From: Brevibacterium zhoupengii | GTDB lineage: Bacteria > Actinomycetota > Actinomycetes > Actinomycetales > Brevibacteriaceae | DNA length: 64,000 nt | Assembly: GCF_021117425.1 (NCBI RefSeq) | Contig: NZ_CP088298.1 | Span: 3,906,001 to 3,970,000 of the forward strand | Direction of reading: 5' to 3' | Shown here: piece by piece, positions 45,531-55,560 of the stretch | Layout: each line of letters begins with the position of its first letter | How positions within the stretch are numbered: position 1 is the first letter of the stretch | The notes under the pieces: model-generated | The model's input: only the letters and a program-made list of their open reading frames with translations | What the model was told of the DNA's origin: nothing | Databases searched by the model: none | Translations under genes and position numbers: made by a program

Positions 45531-46850
45531 ATGGAGACGAATCCGAGGCCGGCAGCTGGGTCACGTTCGAAAATACTCAGCTGGGCCCTCTGGGACTGGG
45601 GATCGGCGTCCTTCAACGCCGTCATCATCACCTTCGTCTTCGCCCCTTACTTGACGAAGAGCGTGGCAGCCACGGAGGAGGCGGGCTCGTCGGCACTCGG
45701 CTGGTCGACGGCCGCGGCCGGGCTGATCATCGCTCTCGTGGCGCCGGCTGCAGGCACCCGGGCCGACGCCGGCGGACGACACAAACTATGGCTCGGCGTC
45801 CACACCGGGATCGTCATCCTCACGATGTTCGGCCTCTTCTTCGTCCGCGACTCCCCCGAGTATCTGTGGCTGGGTCTGCTCCTCATCGCCATGGGCAGTG
45901 TGTTCTTCGAGTTCGCCGAGGTGTCCTACAACGGCATCATGGTCCGCATCACCCAACCTGACAATGTCGGGAAGGTCTCCGGCTTCGGTTGGGGCATGGG
46001 CTACGCCGGCGGCCTCGTCCTCCTCGTCGTCCTGCTCGTGCTCGTCATCCAGCCCGAGGTCGGACTCTTCGGCGCCGGTGATGAGGAGGGACTGAGGTTC
46101 CGCGTCGTCGCCGCCCTGTCCGCGGTCTGGTTCGCGATCTTCGCTCTGCCGGTGCTGTTCACCGCACCGAGCGCCAAGGCCTCCGGCCCCGCGAAGGGGC
46201 ATCCAGTCAAGGCGTTCATTGCTGATTATGCCGCGCTCGTTCGCCGCCTCGTGCGGATGTGGAAGGAAGAGCATCAGACGTTGCGCTTCTTCATCGCCTC
46301 GGCTGTCTTCCGTGACGGCCTGGCCGCGATCTTCGCCTTCGCCGGCGTCCTCGCGGCAGGCAGCTACGGCTTCTCCGCCTCGGAGATCATCATCTTGGGT
46401 GTGGCCGCCAATGTCGCTGCCGGCGCAGGTGCGATGATCGCCGGAGTCTTCGATGACCGGCTCGGACCCAAGCCCGTCATCATCGCCGGGCTCATCATCA
46501 TCCTCATCGGCGGCCTGCCGATCCTCTTCAGTGACACACCCACCGTATTCTGGGTCTGTGCTCTTGTCCTCAGCTTCTGCGTCGGCCCGGTGCAGGCCTC
46601 GAGCCGATCATTCCTGGCTAGGATCACGCCGCCTGAGCGAGCCGGAGAGAACTTCGGCCTCTACGCCACGACTGGCCGGGCCGTGAGCTTCCTGGGTCCG
46701 GCCATGTTCGCGGTCTCGATCTCGATCTTCGGCTTCCAGCGGGCCGGCACCCTGGGCATCCTCATCGTGCTGTTCATCGGCCTGCTCCTCATCATCCCGG
46801 TCGGGCCAGATGCCCCAAGGAAGGCGATGCAGTCTCAAGCCGAGGGCTGA
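45531..46850 (+). CDS. Atg22/UMF1-like MFS transporter
   Basis: This 439-residue carrier has about twelve helices. It opens with SWALWDWGSASFNAVIITFVF, the Atg22/UMF1 signature (WDxGxxxFN), and later has SSRSFLARITPPERAGENFGLY. Bacterial members are putative exporters of unknown substrate. The ATG at 45531 directly precedes the conserved start; it is divergent from fba, 228 bp away, and convergent with the SRPBCC gene. Confidence 0.85.
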   Translation: METNPRPAAGSRSKILSWALWDWGSASFNAVIITFVFAPYLTKSVAATEEAGSSALGWSTAAAGLIIALVAPAAGTRADAGGRHKLWLGVHTGIVILTMFGLFFVRDSPEYLWLGLLLIAMGSVFFEFAEVSYNGIMVRITQPDNVGKVSGFGWGMGYAGGLVLLVVLLVLVIQPEVGLFGAGDEEGLRFRVVAALSAVWFAIFALPVLFTAPSAKASGPAKGHPVKAFIADYAALVRRLVRMWKEEHQTLRFFIASAVFRDGLAAIFAFAGVLAAGSYGFSASEIIILGVAANVAAGAGAMIAGVFDDRLGPKPVIIAGLIIILIGGLPILFSDTPTVFWVCALVLSFCVGPVQASSRSFLARITPPERAGENFGLYATTGRAVSFLGPAMFAVSISIFGFQRAGTLGILIVLFIGLLLIIPVGPDAPRKAMQSQAEG

Positions 46851-46895
46851 GCCGACGAGCAGCCGAGGTATGGGACTCCCCCTCCCGAAAGTGGC

Positions 46896-46957
46896 CAACG
46901 GTTGGTAAGTTCTCCTCGATCCACGAACGAACTTCGAAGAGAACTTACCAACCGTTG
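46896..46957. terminator. 62-bp inverted repeat sharing its core with the rhamnose palindromes
   Basis: Perfect 19-bp arms (46896-46914 and 46939-46957) carry the core GGTAAGTTCT and its complement, the same core as the palindromes at 4530 and 12530. The central 24 bp pair in part. It lies between the convergent MFS and SRPBCC genes. Confidence 0.8.
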
Positions 46958-46999
46958 ACGCATCGAGTGCGGTGCCAGACGCAGCCAACGGGTTTGGCT

Positions 47000-47488
47000 T
47001 CAGCCTTTGGCCAGCAGCTCGTCGATCTGGTTGATCGCGCCGGTCGACCCTTCGACGACACCCATCTCGAGCACGGTCTTCAGCCCGTCAAGGGACTCGA
47101 AGGTCGATTCGTAGGTGACACGGGTGCCGGCGGCCACCTCGGCGAAGGTATAGGTGTTCGTACTGCCCGGCATCGACTCGACTGCGTTGAAGTCCTCATC
47201 GGCGAAATAGTCGCGGAAGACGAGCCGTGAGGGCTCCTCGACCGAGGAGATCTCCCAGAGACCGCAGAACTTCTCGCCCTCCGGGCTGGTCATGAAGTAC
47301 GTGACCCTGCCACCGGGCGTCAGGCTGTGATCGACGACCGTGGCCGGGTACGTGGGCGGACCCCAGATCTTCTCGAGCTGGCGCGGATCGGCGTAGATCT
47401 CCCAGACCCGTTGCGGCGGTGCCGCGAATTCGGCGACCAGCGTCAGAGTCAGGTTCTCTTCGTCGTGGGTGGTGTCAATGACTGGCAT
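47000..47488 (-). CDS. SRPBCC / AHSA1-like protein (second copy)
   Basis: This 162-residue START-like protein has LTLVAEFAAPPQRVWEIYADP and LEKIWGPPTYPAT, then a C-terminal helix LDGLKTVLEMG. It is a distant paralogue of the 23402-23893 product. The ArsR gene sits 30 bp upstream on the same strand. Ligand unknown; probably controlled by that ArsR. Confidence 0.88.
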   Translation of the reverse strand: MPVIDTTHDEENLTLTLVAEFAAPPQRVWEIYADPRQLEKIWGPPTYPATVVDHSLTPGGRVTYFMTSPEGEKFCGLWEISSVEEPSRLVFRDYFADEDFNAVESMPGSTNTYTFAEVAAGTRVTYESTFESLDGLKTVLEMGVVEGSTGAINQIDELLAKG

Positions 47489-47518
47489 GACTGCTCCTCA
47501 TTCGTTTCGCTGCTTGTC

Positions 47519-47860
47519 TCATTGCCCAGTGGCCTCCTCATCGGCCAACAGGTCATCGATGCGTGCGACTCGCGCACGCCATAGGTCCTCTAGCTCGCCC
47601 AGCAGCGATCGCACGGTGCGGATCGCCGCCATCTCGACATGCGCGATCTGCGCTCTGCCGACCCTCTGCTTCGACACGATCCCCGCTCGTTCGAGAACAG
47701 CAACGTGCTTCTGCACTCCCGCGAAGCTCATCTCATAGGATGTGGCGAGCTCGGACACCGAAAGCTCTTCGACCATGACCCGCCGCACGATGTCGCGACG
47801 CGTCCGATCGGCCAACGCCTGAAACATCGCATCCACCTGATCGTCGAGAAGTGCTTCCAT
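47519..47860 (-). CDS. ArsR-family regulator (second copy)
   Basis: This 113-residue winged helix protein has DAMFQALADRTRRDIVRRVMV, then ELATSYEMSFAGVQKHVAVLERAGIV. It lacks obvious metal-binding cysteines. It is paralogous to the regulator at 22977. A perfect inverted repeat lies 12 bp before its start and is the likely autoregulatory site. Confidence 0.88.
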   Translation of the reverse strand: MEALLDDQVDAMFQALADRTRRDIVRRVMVEELSVSELATSYEMSFAGVQKHVAVLERAGIVSKQRVGRAQIAHVEMAAIRTVRSLLGELEDLWRARVARIDDLLADEEATGQ

Positions 47861-47871
47861 ACCTCAAATCA

Positions 47872-47889
47872 TACAACCATATAGTTGTA
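47872..47889. promoter_or_regulatory. Inverted repeat TACAAC-N6-GTTGTA (ArsR operator)
   Basis: These are perfect 6-bp arms with an AT spacer, immediately upstream of the ArsR start. The arrangement is typical of an ArsR operator within its own promoter. Assignment is by position. Confidence 0.65.
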
Positions 47890-47925
47890 CGTTAAGAGTT
47901 TTCACTGCATTCATTGACACCACGA

Positions 47926-47959
47926 TTGAACACGCGTTTAATATTAAACATGCGTTCAA
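47926..47959. promoter_or_regulatory. 34-bp palindromic TetR operator overlapping the TetR start
   Basis: Two 17-bp arms match at 14 positions, starting TTGAAC and ending GTTCAA, with an AT-rich centre. It covers the ATG of the TetR-type exporter regulator at 47950, so the gene may be leaderless and strongly autorepressed. Confidence 0.7.
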
Positions 47960-48720
47960 CCCATGATGAATCGAACTCGAAGCAGTCCGCCCCGAAGAGG
48001 CAGTCAGCTGCGCAGACTCGGGGAGCCACGGAGGCACCAGGAGCCGCGGAGCCGAAGCCCACACGCTCCCCGAATACTTCTCCGGAGACTGCCGACCGTA
48101 TCCGCACTGCAGCGATCCGGGAGTTCTCCACGCATGGGTTCACGAAGTCGACGATCCGCAGCATCGCTTCGGCGGCAGAAGTCTCTCCGGGGCTCGTCAT
48201 CCACCACTTCGGGTCGAAGGAGGGACTGCGCACCGCCTGCGACAACTACGTCTTCGACGCCATCGCCGAGGCCAAAGCCGCGAATGCCGAGTACGCCGCC
48301 CAGGCCATGCAGATGATCTTCGAAGACTCGAACATGGCCATGAACATCAACTACCTCATGAAGTCACTGCTCGATCCCAGCGAACACGGCCAACGCTATT
48401 TCGAGCACTACATCAGCCTCGTCGAGGACTACATCGCCCATGGCTTCGCCGGATACGTGTTCCGGCAGAGCGAGGATCCGCGGGGGCAGGCGGCGACGAT
48501 TGCGACTCTGGCGCTGGCCCCGACGATACTCGAGCACCGGTTGCAGGAATCGCTGGGCACGAACGACACCGCAGGGACGATGACTCGCCTCGCGCCCCAC
48601 CTCCTTGACCTCTACCTCAACGGCGTCCTCGAAGCCATCCCCGAGGGCGCAGACACCAACACAGCTCCCGCCGGTACAGCCCAAGACCCCACCGATCCCT
48701 CTGGAGGCGATCAACCATGA
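47950..48720 (+). CDS. TetR-family regulator of the ABC exporter
   Basis: This 256-residue regulator has a 45-residue Pro/Ala/Ser leader, then a TetR helix-turn-helix ([43 protein letters not shown] in three helices) and a TetR_C ligand domain. The chosen ATG at 47950 lies inside a palindrome that should be its operator; a later start would shorten the disordered leader only. Four-base overlap with the exporter ATPase gene makes it the first gene of a three-gene operon, which it most likely represses until a toxic compound binds. Confidence 0.87.
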   Translation: MRSTHDESNSKQSAPKRQSAAQTRGATEAPGAAEPKPTRSPNTSPETADRIRTAAIREFSTHGFTKSTIRSIASAAEVSPGLVIHHFGSKEGLRTACDNYVFDAIAEAKAANAEYAAQAMQMIFEDSNMAMNINYLMKSLLDPSEHGQRYFEHYISLVEDYIAHGFAGYVFRQSEDPRGQAATIATLALAPTILEHRLQESLGTNDTAGTMTRLAPHLLDLYLNGVLEAIPEGADTNTAPAGTAQDPTDPSGGDQP

Positions 48721-49742
48721 CCACGATGACGAACACCCCACCGTCCACCTCGGCGAATGCCGGCGCCGACTCCACTGCGATCTCGATGCAGAATGTGGTC
48801 AAGAGCTACGGCCGGGTCCGTGCACTCGACGGACTGTCTCTCGACGTTGCCCGCGGCGAGGTCCACGGCTTCCTCGGTCCCAACGGTGCGGGGAAGTCCA
48901 CGACGATTCGGATCCTGCTCGGAATCCTCAAACACGATGCGGGACGCATCAGACTCCTCGGCGAGGATCCCTGGGCGAAGGCGGTGTCATTGCACCGCAG
49001 ACTCGCCTACGTTCCCGGCGACGTCGAACTGTGGCCCAGCCTGACCGGCGGGGAGGCCATCGACCTGTTCGCACGACTGCGGGGCGGGGTCGATACACGC
49101 AAACGCGATGAACTCATCGAACGCTTCGATCTCGACCCGCGCAAGAAGGGACGGACCTACTCCAAGGGCAACCGGCAGAAGGTCGCCCTGATCTCCGCGC
49201 TGGCCTCCCATGTCGACCTTCTGCTGCTCGATGAGCCGACAGCCGGCCTCGACCCGCTCATGGAGGCCGTCTTCCAGCAGTGCATCAGGGAAGCGAAGGA
49301 GGAGGGACGCACGGTTCTCCTCTCAAGCCACATCCTCGCGCAGGTGGAGGCGTTGGCCGATCGTGTGTCGATCATCAGATCCGGAACGATCGTCGAATCG
49401 GGAGCCCTTGCGGATCTGCGCCACCTCTCCCGCACGACGATCACCGCCGGGCTCGAACACGATGTTCCTGCCCTGTCCGAGATGTCCGGCGTCCATGACC
49501 TGACCCGCGAGGGAACGCAGCTGCACTTCAGCGCCGACACCGCGCAGCTTCCCGCCATCATGCGCGCCCTCGGCGAACACGATATCCGGTCACTGACCGC
49601 CACTCCCCCGACGCTCGAACAGCTGCTGCTGCGTCATTACAGTGACCCGACCGGAAGCAGTTCAGCCGAAGGCAGCTCGGCCGAAGGCAGCTCGACAGAC
49701 GACGCCTCCGGCAAGGGAATCCTCACGAGGGAGGAATCATGA
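48717..49742 (+). CDS. ABC exporter ATP-binding subunit
   Basis: This 341-residue ATPase has Walker [11 protein letters not shown], signature YSKGNRQK (an unusual variant of LSGGQ) and Walker [13 protein letters not shown]. The C-terminal 80 residues resemble the DrrA-type extension, with Ser/Gly-rich end repeats ([12 protein letters not shown]). It powers the permease encoded next, whose start overlaps its stop (ATGA). Drug or antibiotic export is likely. Confidence 0.9.
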   Translation: MTTMTNTPPSTSANAGADSTAISMQNVVKSYGRVRALDGLSLDVARGEVHGFLGPNGAGKSTTIRILLGILKHDAGRIRLLGEDPWAKAVSLHRRLAYVPGDVELWPSLTGGEAIDLFARLRGGVDTRKRDELIERFDLDPRKKGRTYSKGNRQKVALISALASHVDLLLLDEPTAGLDPLMEAVFQQCIREAKEEGRTVLLSSHILAQVEALADRVSIIRSGTIVESGALADLRHLSRTTITAGLEHDVPALSEMSGVHDLTREGTQLHFSADTAQLPAIMRALGEHDIRSLTATPPTLEQLLLRHYSDPTGSSSAEGSSAEGSSTDDASGKGILTREES

Positions 49743-51445
49743 ATCTGCTGATCCGGGCCGAGAGCACCGCCGAACGCAACGACGAACAGCTCAGCACCAC
49801 TCGTCATGGGCGTCATACTGAGGACCGATCCGGATCCGAGGTGACAGGGCTGTGGACTCTCCTGCGTCTCATGGTCAGACGGGACAGGTGGCGAGCGCCC
49901 ATCTGGATTCTCAGTCTCACGGCCCTCACCGCCTACTTCGCGAATGCGATCGCGGTGGTCATGGACGAGGACACGCTCGCCTCAATGGTGGTGTTCGCGA
50001 AGAACCCCGTGATGGGGCTGATCACCGGCCCGGGCTACGGATTGGACGAGATCACCATCGCCCGCTTCGTTGTGGGTATGTACGGAGTCTTCCTCATGAT
50101 CGGCGCCGCACTCATGTCGATCCAGACGATGACCAGGCACACCCGCGCCGAGGAGCAGACCGGTCGGGCGGAACTGATCCGGGCGAATGTCACCGGGCGC
50201 CACACACAGCTTCTCGCCGCGCTGATTCTCACCCTGGTGATGAACCTCGTGGCCGGGTTCCTCATGTCTCTGGCGTTCTACTTCTCCGAGGCGAATCCGG
50301 AGCCTCTCTCCTCCGCCCTCCTCTTCGGTGCCAGCATCGCCGCAGCTGGGTGCGTGTTCGCTGCGATCTCCGCGGTCACCGTGCAGCTGACGTCGTTCTC
50401 CCGCGCGGCCTCTGGCATTGCCGGTGCGGTGCTGGCCGCGTCGTTCGTCATCCGTGGCCTCGGCGACATGTCTGCCGTGGCCGGCGGTGACTTGGACTGG
50501 CTGTCCTGGTTCTCACCTCTGGGATGGTCACAGCAGACGGCTCCCTACACCCTCGACAGGTGGGCTCCGCTGCTGCTGTCAGCGGCGGCCGTCCTCGCCC
50601 TTATCGGGTCGAGTCTGTTCCTCCAATCCCGCCGCGACCTGTCCGCCGGAATCTTCGCCGACCGCCTCGGCCGGTCCACTGCTTCCTCGTTCCTCTCGAC
50701 CAGCACCGGGCTCGCCTTGCGCCTGCAGCGTTCGAGTCTGACCTGGTGGTCGATCGGGATCTTCGCGATGGCGCTCATCTTCGGGTCCTTCACCGGAGCC
50801 ATGGAAGACGGTGCGGCGGGAATGCCGAAGGAGATCCTCGATCTCATGGGCGGATCACGCGGAATCGTTGACGGCTACATCGGCTACATGGCCCTCTACT
50901 TCGCCATGATCGTCTCCGCCTACGCGATCATCGCCGTCTTCGGTCTCCGGGCCGAAGAGACAGGCTTTCGCACGGAACCCGTACTCGCCGCCGCTGTGGG
51001 GCGTGGTCGCTGGGTGCTGTCGTGGACGCTGGTGACGCTCCTCGGCTCGCTCTGGCTTATGGCCTTGGCTGGTGTGGGCGAGGGGCTGGGCGCGGCCGCA
51101 TCGACTGGCGACTGGTCGCTGCTGGGTCCAGCGATCCTCGGTCACGTCGCGCAGACCGCCTCGGTGTGGGTCCTGCTCGGGCTGGCACTGGCACTCTACG
51201 GACTCGCGCCGAAGCTGCAGGGACTGGTCTGGATTCTCTTCGTCTACAGCGCTGGGATGGCCCTGTTCGGGCAGATGATGCGCCTCGACGAGGCAGTCCT
51301 CGACACCTCCGTGTTCGTCCACATCGGGCAGTACCCGGCCCAGGATCTGTCCGCCGAGGCGGTTCTGACCCTGACCGCGGCAACCGCGGTTCTCGTGGTG
51401 CTGGGTGTGTTCGGGTTCCGGCGCAGGAACCTCATCACAGCGTGA
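49739..51445 (+). CDS. ABC exporter permease (multidrug/polyketide type)
   Basis: This 568-residue protein has a hydrophilic N-terminus of about 40 residues and about twelve helices, with a duplicated six-helix layout as in actinobacterial 'polyketide antibiotic transporter' permeases. It has no ATPase domain and depends on the preceding gene. Coupled by ATGA to it. Substrate unknown. Confidence 0.85.
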   Translation: MNLLIRAESTAERNDEQLSTTRHGRHTEDRSGSEVTGLWTLLRLMVRRDRWRAPIWILSLTALTAYFANAIAVVMDEDTLASMVVFAKNPVMGLITGPGYGLDEITIARFVVGMYGVFLMIGAALMSIQTMTRHTRAEEQTGRAELIRANVTGRHTQLLAALILTLVMNLVAGFLMSLAFYFSEANPEPLSSALLFGASIAAAGCVFAAISAVTVQLTSFSRAASGIAGAVLAASFVIRGLGDMSAVAGGDLDWLSWFSPLGWSQQTAPYTLDRWAPLLLSAAAVLALIGSSLFLQSRRDLSAGIFADRLGRSTASSFLSTSTGLALRLQRSSLTWWSIGIFAMALIFGSFTGAMEDGAAGMPKEILDLMGGSRGIVDGYIGYMALYFAMIVSAYAIIAVFGLRAEETGFRTEPVLAAAVGRGRWVLSWTLVTLLGSLWLMALAGVGEGLGAAASTGDWSLLGPAILGHVAQTASVWVLLGLALALYGLAPKLQGLVWILFVYSAGMALFGQMMRLDEAVLDTSVFVHIGQYPAQDLSAEAVLTLTAATAVLVVLGVFGFRRRNLITA

Positions 51446-51561
51446 AGGCTGGGCCCGCGGGCCCGGAGTGGGCCGAAACGAGATGAATTCGTCACCTCCA
51501 GATGACCTCTGTCGGAACTATCCTGGGAACACCGTGCGCCGCTTCGACGAAAGCATTCCCA

Positions 51562-53214
51562 ATGATGAGAAACCCTTCAACACCTGACGTGGACATCGCT
51601 GTCCTCGGCTCCGGCGCCTCGGGAACACATGGGCTGCTGCGCACCATCTCTGAGCTGCGCGACCGGAGGTCATCCTTCGATGACCCAATCCGCATCACAG
51701 TGATCGATCGCGATGAGCAGTTTCATTCTGGAATTCCCTATGGTCACCGATCCGGTCGCTCTTCGCTGCTGATCTCGGCGCTGGAGAGTTTCCTGCCCGA
51801 TCGTGAGCGCAGCGATTTCATCGACTGGTTGGAGGCCAGACGGCCGGACATGCTCGACTGGGCGAAAGACGGTCGCACCCCCGATTCGCCTCTGGCCACG
51901 CTGATGGATCGGGACTGGATCCTCCGCCATGAAGATGCCGTGCGTGCCGGAGAGTGGGACGACCTCTATCTTCCGCGCAGGCTCTACGGCCAGTATCTGT
52001 CGGAACTCGTCGAACGCACCTTCGAGGAAGCCCGCGGCCATGTCGAGGTCGACTTCGTCCACGCCGATGTCAATGAGGTGACCAGCGAGGCCAGCGGCGG
52101 GGTCCATCTGCGCGAACGCGACAGCGACGGTGGGATTCGATTCGAGCTCCACGCACATTCCTTGCTGCTGGCCGTCGGCTCTCCCCCGGTGCGCAATCTC
52201 GCCGTCTCCGCGGCAAAGCACCCGAGCACCGACGATCTTCTCGATATGGGGCTGGTCGCCGATATCCACGCTCCTGAGATCGAGCACGTGATCGAGCGGA
52301 TCAGAGGTCGGCTTGAGGCGCTGCCGGTGGAGAAACGGACAATTCTGCTCATCGGCGGCAATGCCGATGCCCTCGAGTTCCTGCTCGCCTCACACAGGCT
52401 CAGGCAGGAAACCGGCGCTCGGCTCTTCATCCTGTCTTCGCGGGGTCGGCCTCATTACTGGCACCATGATCGGCCGGGTGAGCGGGCTTCAACCCCGATC
52501 CTCGACCGCCTGTTCGCGACCGCCGAGGCGGGAACCCCGCTGCGTGCCCGCGATCTGCATGAGGCCGTCCGTGCAGAACTCAGCGCCGCGATGACCCAGA
52601 AGAACGTCAACTCGACGATCGCTGCCCTCATCGCTGCAGTCGGCTCATCCCTGCGGTATATGGACGATTTCGAGCTCTACTCCATGGCCACCGACCATGG
52701 AGTCGCCATCTCCGATCTGCTGCGCCGAGCCGGCGGCGATTCCCTCGATTTCCTCACCGCGGGCATCAATGACGGATCCATCACCTGCATCCCCGGTCGC
52801 TTTCGCGAAGCGCAAGTGCGCGAGGACATGCTGTTCGCGGTTGTGGATCAGCTCCCAGGAGCGGCACCCGACCCGGGCGGCGATGCGGACCATGGCTACG
52901 CTGTGATCGTCAATGGAACCGGCTTCGAACGGGTGACGGACACCCGTTCCCCTCTCCTGCGGCAGATGCTCGGATCGGGAACCGTCCGCGCCTCAGCATC
53001 GAGGACGGGGCTTTCCCTCGACGCGAAGTTCCAGGCCGCACCGGGCGTCTTCGTCCTCGGACCGCTGATCGCCGGGCACCATCACGGGAAGGCGGCCTAC
53101 TGGCATATCGAGAGCGTCGCCAGGATCATCCAGCTCGCGGGTCCGGTGGCCGACAGCCTCGTCACCGAAACCCTCGTCAAACGCTCGATGAGTGCATACC
53201 TGCCCGCATCCTGA
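51562..53214 (+). CDS. FAD/NAD(P)-binding domain protein (large, FAD-NAD(P)-binding family)
   Basis: This 550-residue protein has the N-terminal Rossmann loop VDIAVLGSGASGTHGLLR and a second dinucleotide motif TILLIGGNADALEF near residue 265. It belongs to the FAD-NAD(P)-binding family that includes HcaE-associated and adenylate-utilising proteins of unknown substrate. The start could also be the ATG at 51502; the ATG at 51562 leaves only eight residues before the first strand, which suits the family better. It is separate from the exporter operon by 116 bp and ends near the convergent LuxR gene. Confidence 0.8.
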   Translation: MMRNPSTPDVDIAVLGSGASGTHGLLRTISELRDRRSSFDDPIRITVIDRDEQFHSGIPYGHRSGRSSLLISALESFLPDRERSDFIDWLEARRPDMLDWAKDGRTPDSPLATLMDRDWILRHEDAVRAGEWDDLYLPRRLYGQYLSELVERTFEEARGHVEVDFVHADVNEVTSEASGGVHLRERDSDGGIRFELHAHSLLLAVGSPPVRNLAVSAAKHPSTDDLLDMGLVADIHAPEIEHVIERIRGRLEALPVEKRTILLIGGNADALEFLLASHRLRQETGARLFILSSRGRPHYWHHDRPGERASTPILDRLFATAEAGTPLRARDLHEAVRAELSAAMTQKNVNSTIAALIAAVGSSLRYMDDFELYSMATDHGVAISDLLRRAGGDSLDFLTAGINDGSITCIPGRFREAQVREDMLFAVVDQLPGAAPDPGGDADHGYAVIVNGTGFERVTDTRSPLLRQMLGSGTVRASASRTGLSLDAKFQAAPGVFVLGPLIAGHHHGKAAYWHIESVARIIQLAGPVADSLVTETLVKRSMSAYLPAS

Positions 53215-53245
53215 GTCCTACGGCAATGCCCGTCGTCGCCAACCT

Positions 53246-53260
53246 GCTGTCGACGACAGC
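53246..53260. terminator. Small stem-loop between convergent genes
   Basis: Arms of 6 bp (GCTGTC and complement) with a 3-base loop lie 32 bp after the FAD-protein stop and 36 bp from the LuxR-gene stop. It is weaker than the other convergent-junction palindromes. Confidence 0.35.
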
Positions 53261-53295
53261 TGGATGCCGATGACAGTGGTGCCTCTCTCCGCTGC

Positions 53296-55560
53296 CTAGG
53301 CTCCCACTGAGCCGAGGTAGCCCAGCACCCGAGCGCGTGTCACTGCCGCTTCCCGTCCGCTGACTCCGAGCTTCCGATAGAGGGAGGAGAGATTGTTCTT
53401 CACCGTCCCCTGAACCAACAGCAGATCGCGGGCGATCTCAGCGACGCTGGCCCCCTGATCGAGCTTTTCGAGCAGAGACATCTCACGGCGTCCGAGCATT
53501 GGGAAGTCAACCAGCCCGACCACTGCCTCGCCGAGGCTGGCCAACTTATCCAAGCCCACGGCGTGGGCATCGCTGCCGGTCGATCGGCGACTCGGTGAAT
53601 GGGCCAAGGGGACGAGAAGCTCCGTGAGCTTCTGCCAGATCGGCTCCTCGGCGCTCATCCGCATCAGCTCCTGCCGCTCAGCCATGGGCAACCGCACGAT
53701 CGGCAGCACGGTACCGACAAGCACGGAGAGTTCCAAAAGCTCCACAAACGCCAGCCGCGCCGCCTCCAGATCGCCGAGGCGCAGCAGCGCCGCGGCCTTG
53801 ATTCCCGTGAGTTCAGCTCGGTCGCGGGTGTCAACGTGATTTTCGTAGTACTGTGCCTCGGCAATGCGGACTGACGCTTCGTTGCGTCCGGCCACCAACT
53901 CGCTGCGCGCAAACAGCACCTGGCTGACTCCCGAGATTCCCGACAGCTTCTCCAGCAGCATTTCGGCCCGATGCAGCTGGCCGAGGCTGATGAGCATTCC
54001 GATGCGCGAGGCCATGAGCATCTCTGCCGCACCGCCTGTCGCGCAGACCCCATGAGCGTGCACATCGATGGATTCCTCCGACCGCAGGAGGGTCGAGCGT
54101 GAGCTTGCCGCCAGCTGTGAGAGCGTCCTTTCGATGATCGGCACGTGAAACCACAGATCACCCATCTCTGCGTAGTCGCGCATGCGGCGTACGGTCTCCT
54201 CCGCTGCACTCAGATCCAGCTTGTCGATGCTGCGATAGGCCTCCACGATGAGTGCGGCCGGTCGAAAGGTCTGTTCCTGCACGAACGGTGGAATGTCGAG
54301 GCGAGCGAATTCGACGATCTCTGTGTCGGCACGTTCATGATCGCCGGCGAGGTAGGAGGCAAGAGCAGTCCAGGCTGTGACGGCAGGTGATAGGAAGTCC
54401 CCGACCACGCTGTCTTCCTTGACTTCGTCCTCGATCGATCTCAGCAATGCCAGGGCACGCCCCGGCTCACAGGCGAGGACACTGTGGATCGCGGCATGCA
54501 GACGAACGATTCGGCTCGGACGGCGCGCCACTCCGCTGGCCACCCAGCCTGCACCTGCCTCAGCCGCGGCATGATGTGCTCCTGCTGCACCGAGGCGAGC
54601 CATCTCACTCATCACTGCGTGGAACCGCGACGGCGCCCCTGCCTCTCCGAGCAGTACTCGCTCAGCGAGCTGGCCGACCGGATTGTCCTCCGCCCCGAGG
54701 TCACGGCGCAGCGCTCCCGGAGCGGTCAGACGGGCGACCTGTTCGCGCACCAGCAGGCTCGGCGGCACCCCCGTGGGTGGGACGGCGTCGAGCAGCGCCT
54801 CCTGCACCATCGTGGCCACGGTGGTGACCTCTCTCAACTCCGGGACGGTACGCAGCGCAGGGGCTGGCAGCTGGGCGAACGCAGCCACGCTGGAGCGGTG
54901 GTAACGGTAGAACAGCGAATATCCGCAGGCGAGGAAGATGCGGTCGAGCAGCTCCCACGCACGCACCCGCCGCGCCAGCACGAGCGCGTTGTCCACCAGC
55001 AGCGAATCGGGAGAGCTGGCCAGTTCGAGCTGTGTGGTGAATGCTTCTGCCAGGGACATCTCGACTGCCGCGGTGACACCTTCCAGCCCCTCTTCGATCA
55101 GGCTCTTACGTGCCCAGGCCGCGATGAGCAGAGGCACAGACCAGTGCGATTCCTCTGGTCCCGCGGTGACCGCGCCCGAGAGCTGCAGGCGCAGCAGCAC
55201 GGTCGGCACATCGGCCCACGCAGGGTCAGTCCAACGCTCGGCCGAGACTTCGAACGCGATCCGAGCGACTCCTTCGTCGAAGCCGTCGAGGAGCGAGAGT
55301 ACCTCAAGCGCGTGCTGATCGGCTGTGGACAGCGGGAGCGAGAAATCGTCCGTCTGCGAGACGACGAAGTCCGCGAGCCCGGCCGAGCCCAGCAGTTCGT
55401 CCAGACTCCGTCCGGTGGTCTGGACCGCCGACACCGCTACACCGGCGAAGGACTCCCAACCACCGCTGGCGGCGTGGATGATCTGCGCCGCGTCTTCATC
55501 GAGATTGAATTTTGCCTGCAGCTCAGCAGCAGTGAGCTTCTTCGCAGCCTGGTCGATCAT
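53296..55560 (-). CDS. Large LuxR-type regulator without NTPase domain
   Basis: This 754-residue protein ends in a LuxR helix-turn-helix (LGRREMSLLEKLDQGASVAEIARDLLLVQGTVKNNLSSLYRKLGV over about the last 60 residues). Most of the rest is helical repeats like those in MalT/LAL regulators. The N-terminus (DEDAAQIIHAASGGWESFAG) resembles the end of the STAND ATPase module, yet no Walker A or B motif exists upstream. It overlaps the LCP gene by four bases and is the last gene of the glycan operon, so it probably senses or controls that pathway. Truncation relative to LAL proteins is visible; function inferred. Confidence 0.75.
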   Translation of the reverse strand: MIDQAAKKLTAAELQAKFNLDEDAAQIIHAASGGWESFAGVAVSAVQTTGRSLDELLGSAGLADFVVSQTDDFSLPLSTADQHALEVLSLLDGFDEGVARIAFEVSAERWTDPAWADVPTVLLRLQLSGAVTAGPEESHWSVPLLIAAWARKSLIEEGLEGVTAAVEMSLAEAFTTQLELASSPDSLLVDNALVLARRVRAWELLDRIFLACGYSLFYRYHRSSVAAFAQLPAPALRTVPELREVTTVATMVQEALLDAVPPTGVPPSLLVREQVARLTAPGALRRDLGAEDNPVGQLAERVLLGEAGAPSRFHAVMSEMARLGAAGAHHAAAEAGAGWVASGVARRPSRIVRLHAAIHSVLACEPGRALALLRSIEDEVKEDSVVGDFLSPAVTAWTALASYLAGDHERADTEIVEFARLDIPPFVQEQTFRPAALIVEAYRSIDKLDLSAAEETVRRMRDYAEMGDLWFHVPIIERTLSQLAASSRSTLLRSEESIDVHAHGVCATGGAAEMLMASRIGMLISLGQLHRAEMLLEKLSGISGVSQVLFARSELVAGRNEASVRIAEAQYYENHVDTRDRAELTGIKAAALLRLGDLEAARLAFVELLELSVLVGTVLPIVRLPMAERQELMRMSAEEPIWQKLTELLVPLAHSPSRRSTGSDAHAVGLDKLASLGEAVVGLVDFPMLGRREMSLLEKLDQGASVAEIARDLLLVQGTVKNNLSSLYRKLGVSGREAAVTRARVLGYLGSVGA

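Noticed and set aside
44275-45654. 459-residue open frame opposite the aldolase gene
   Set aside because: The aldolase on the other strand shows all catalytic motifs; the antisense frame shows none.
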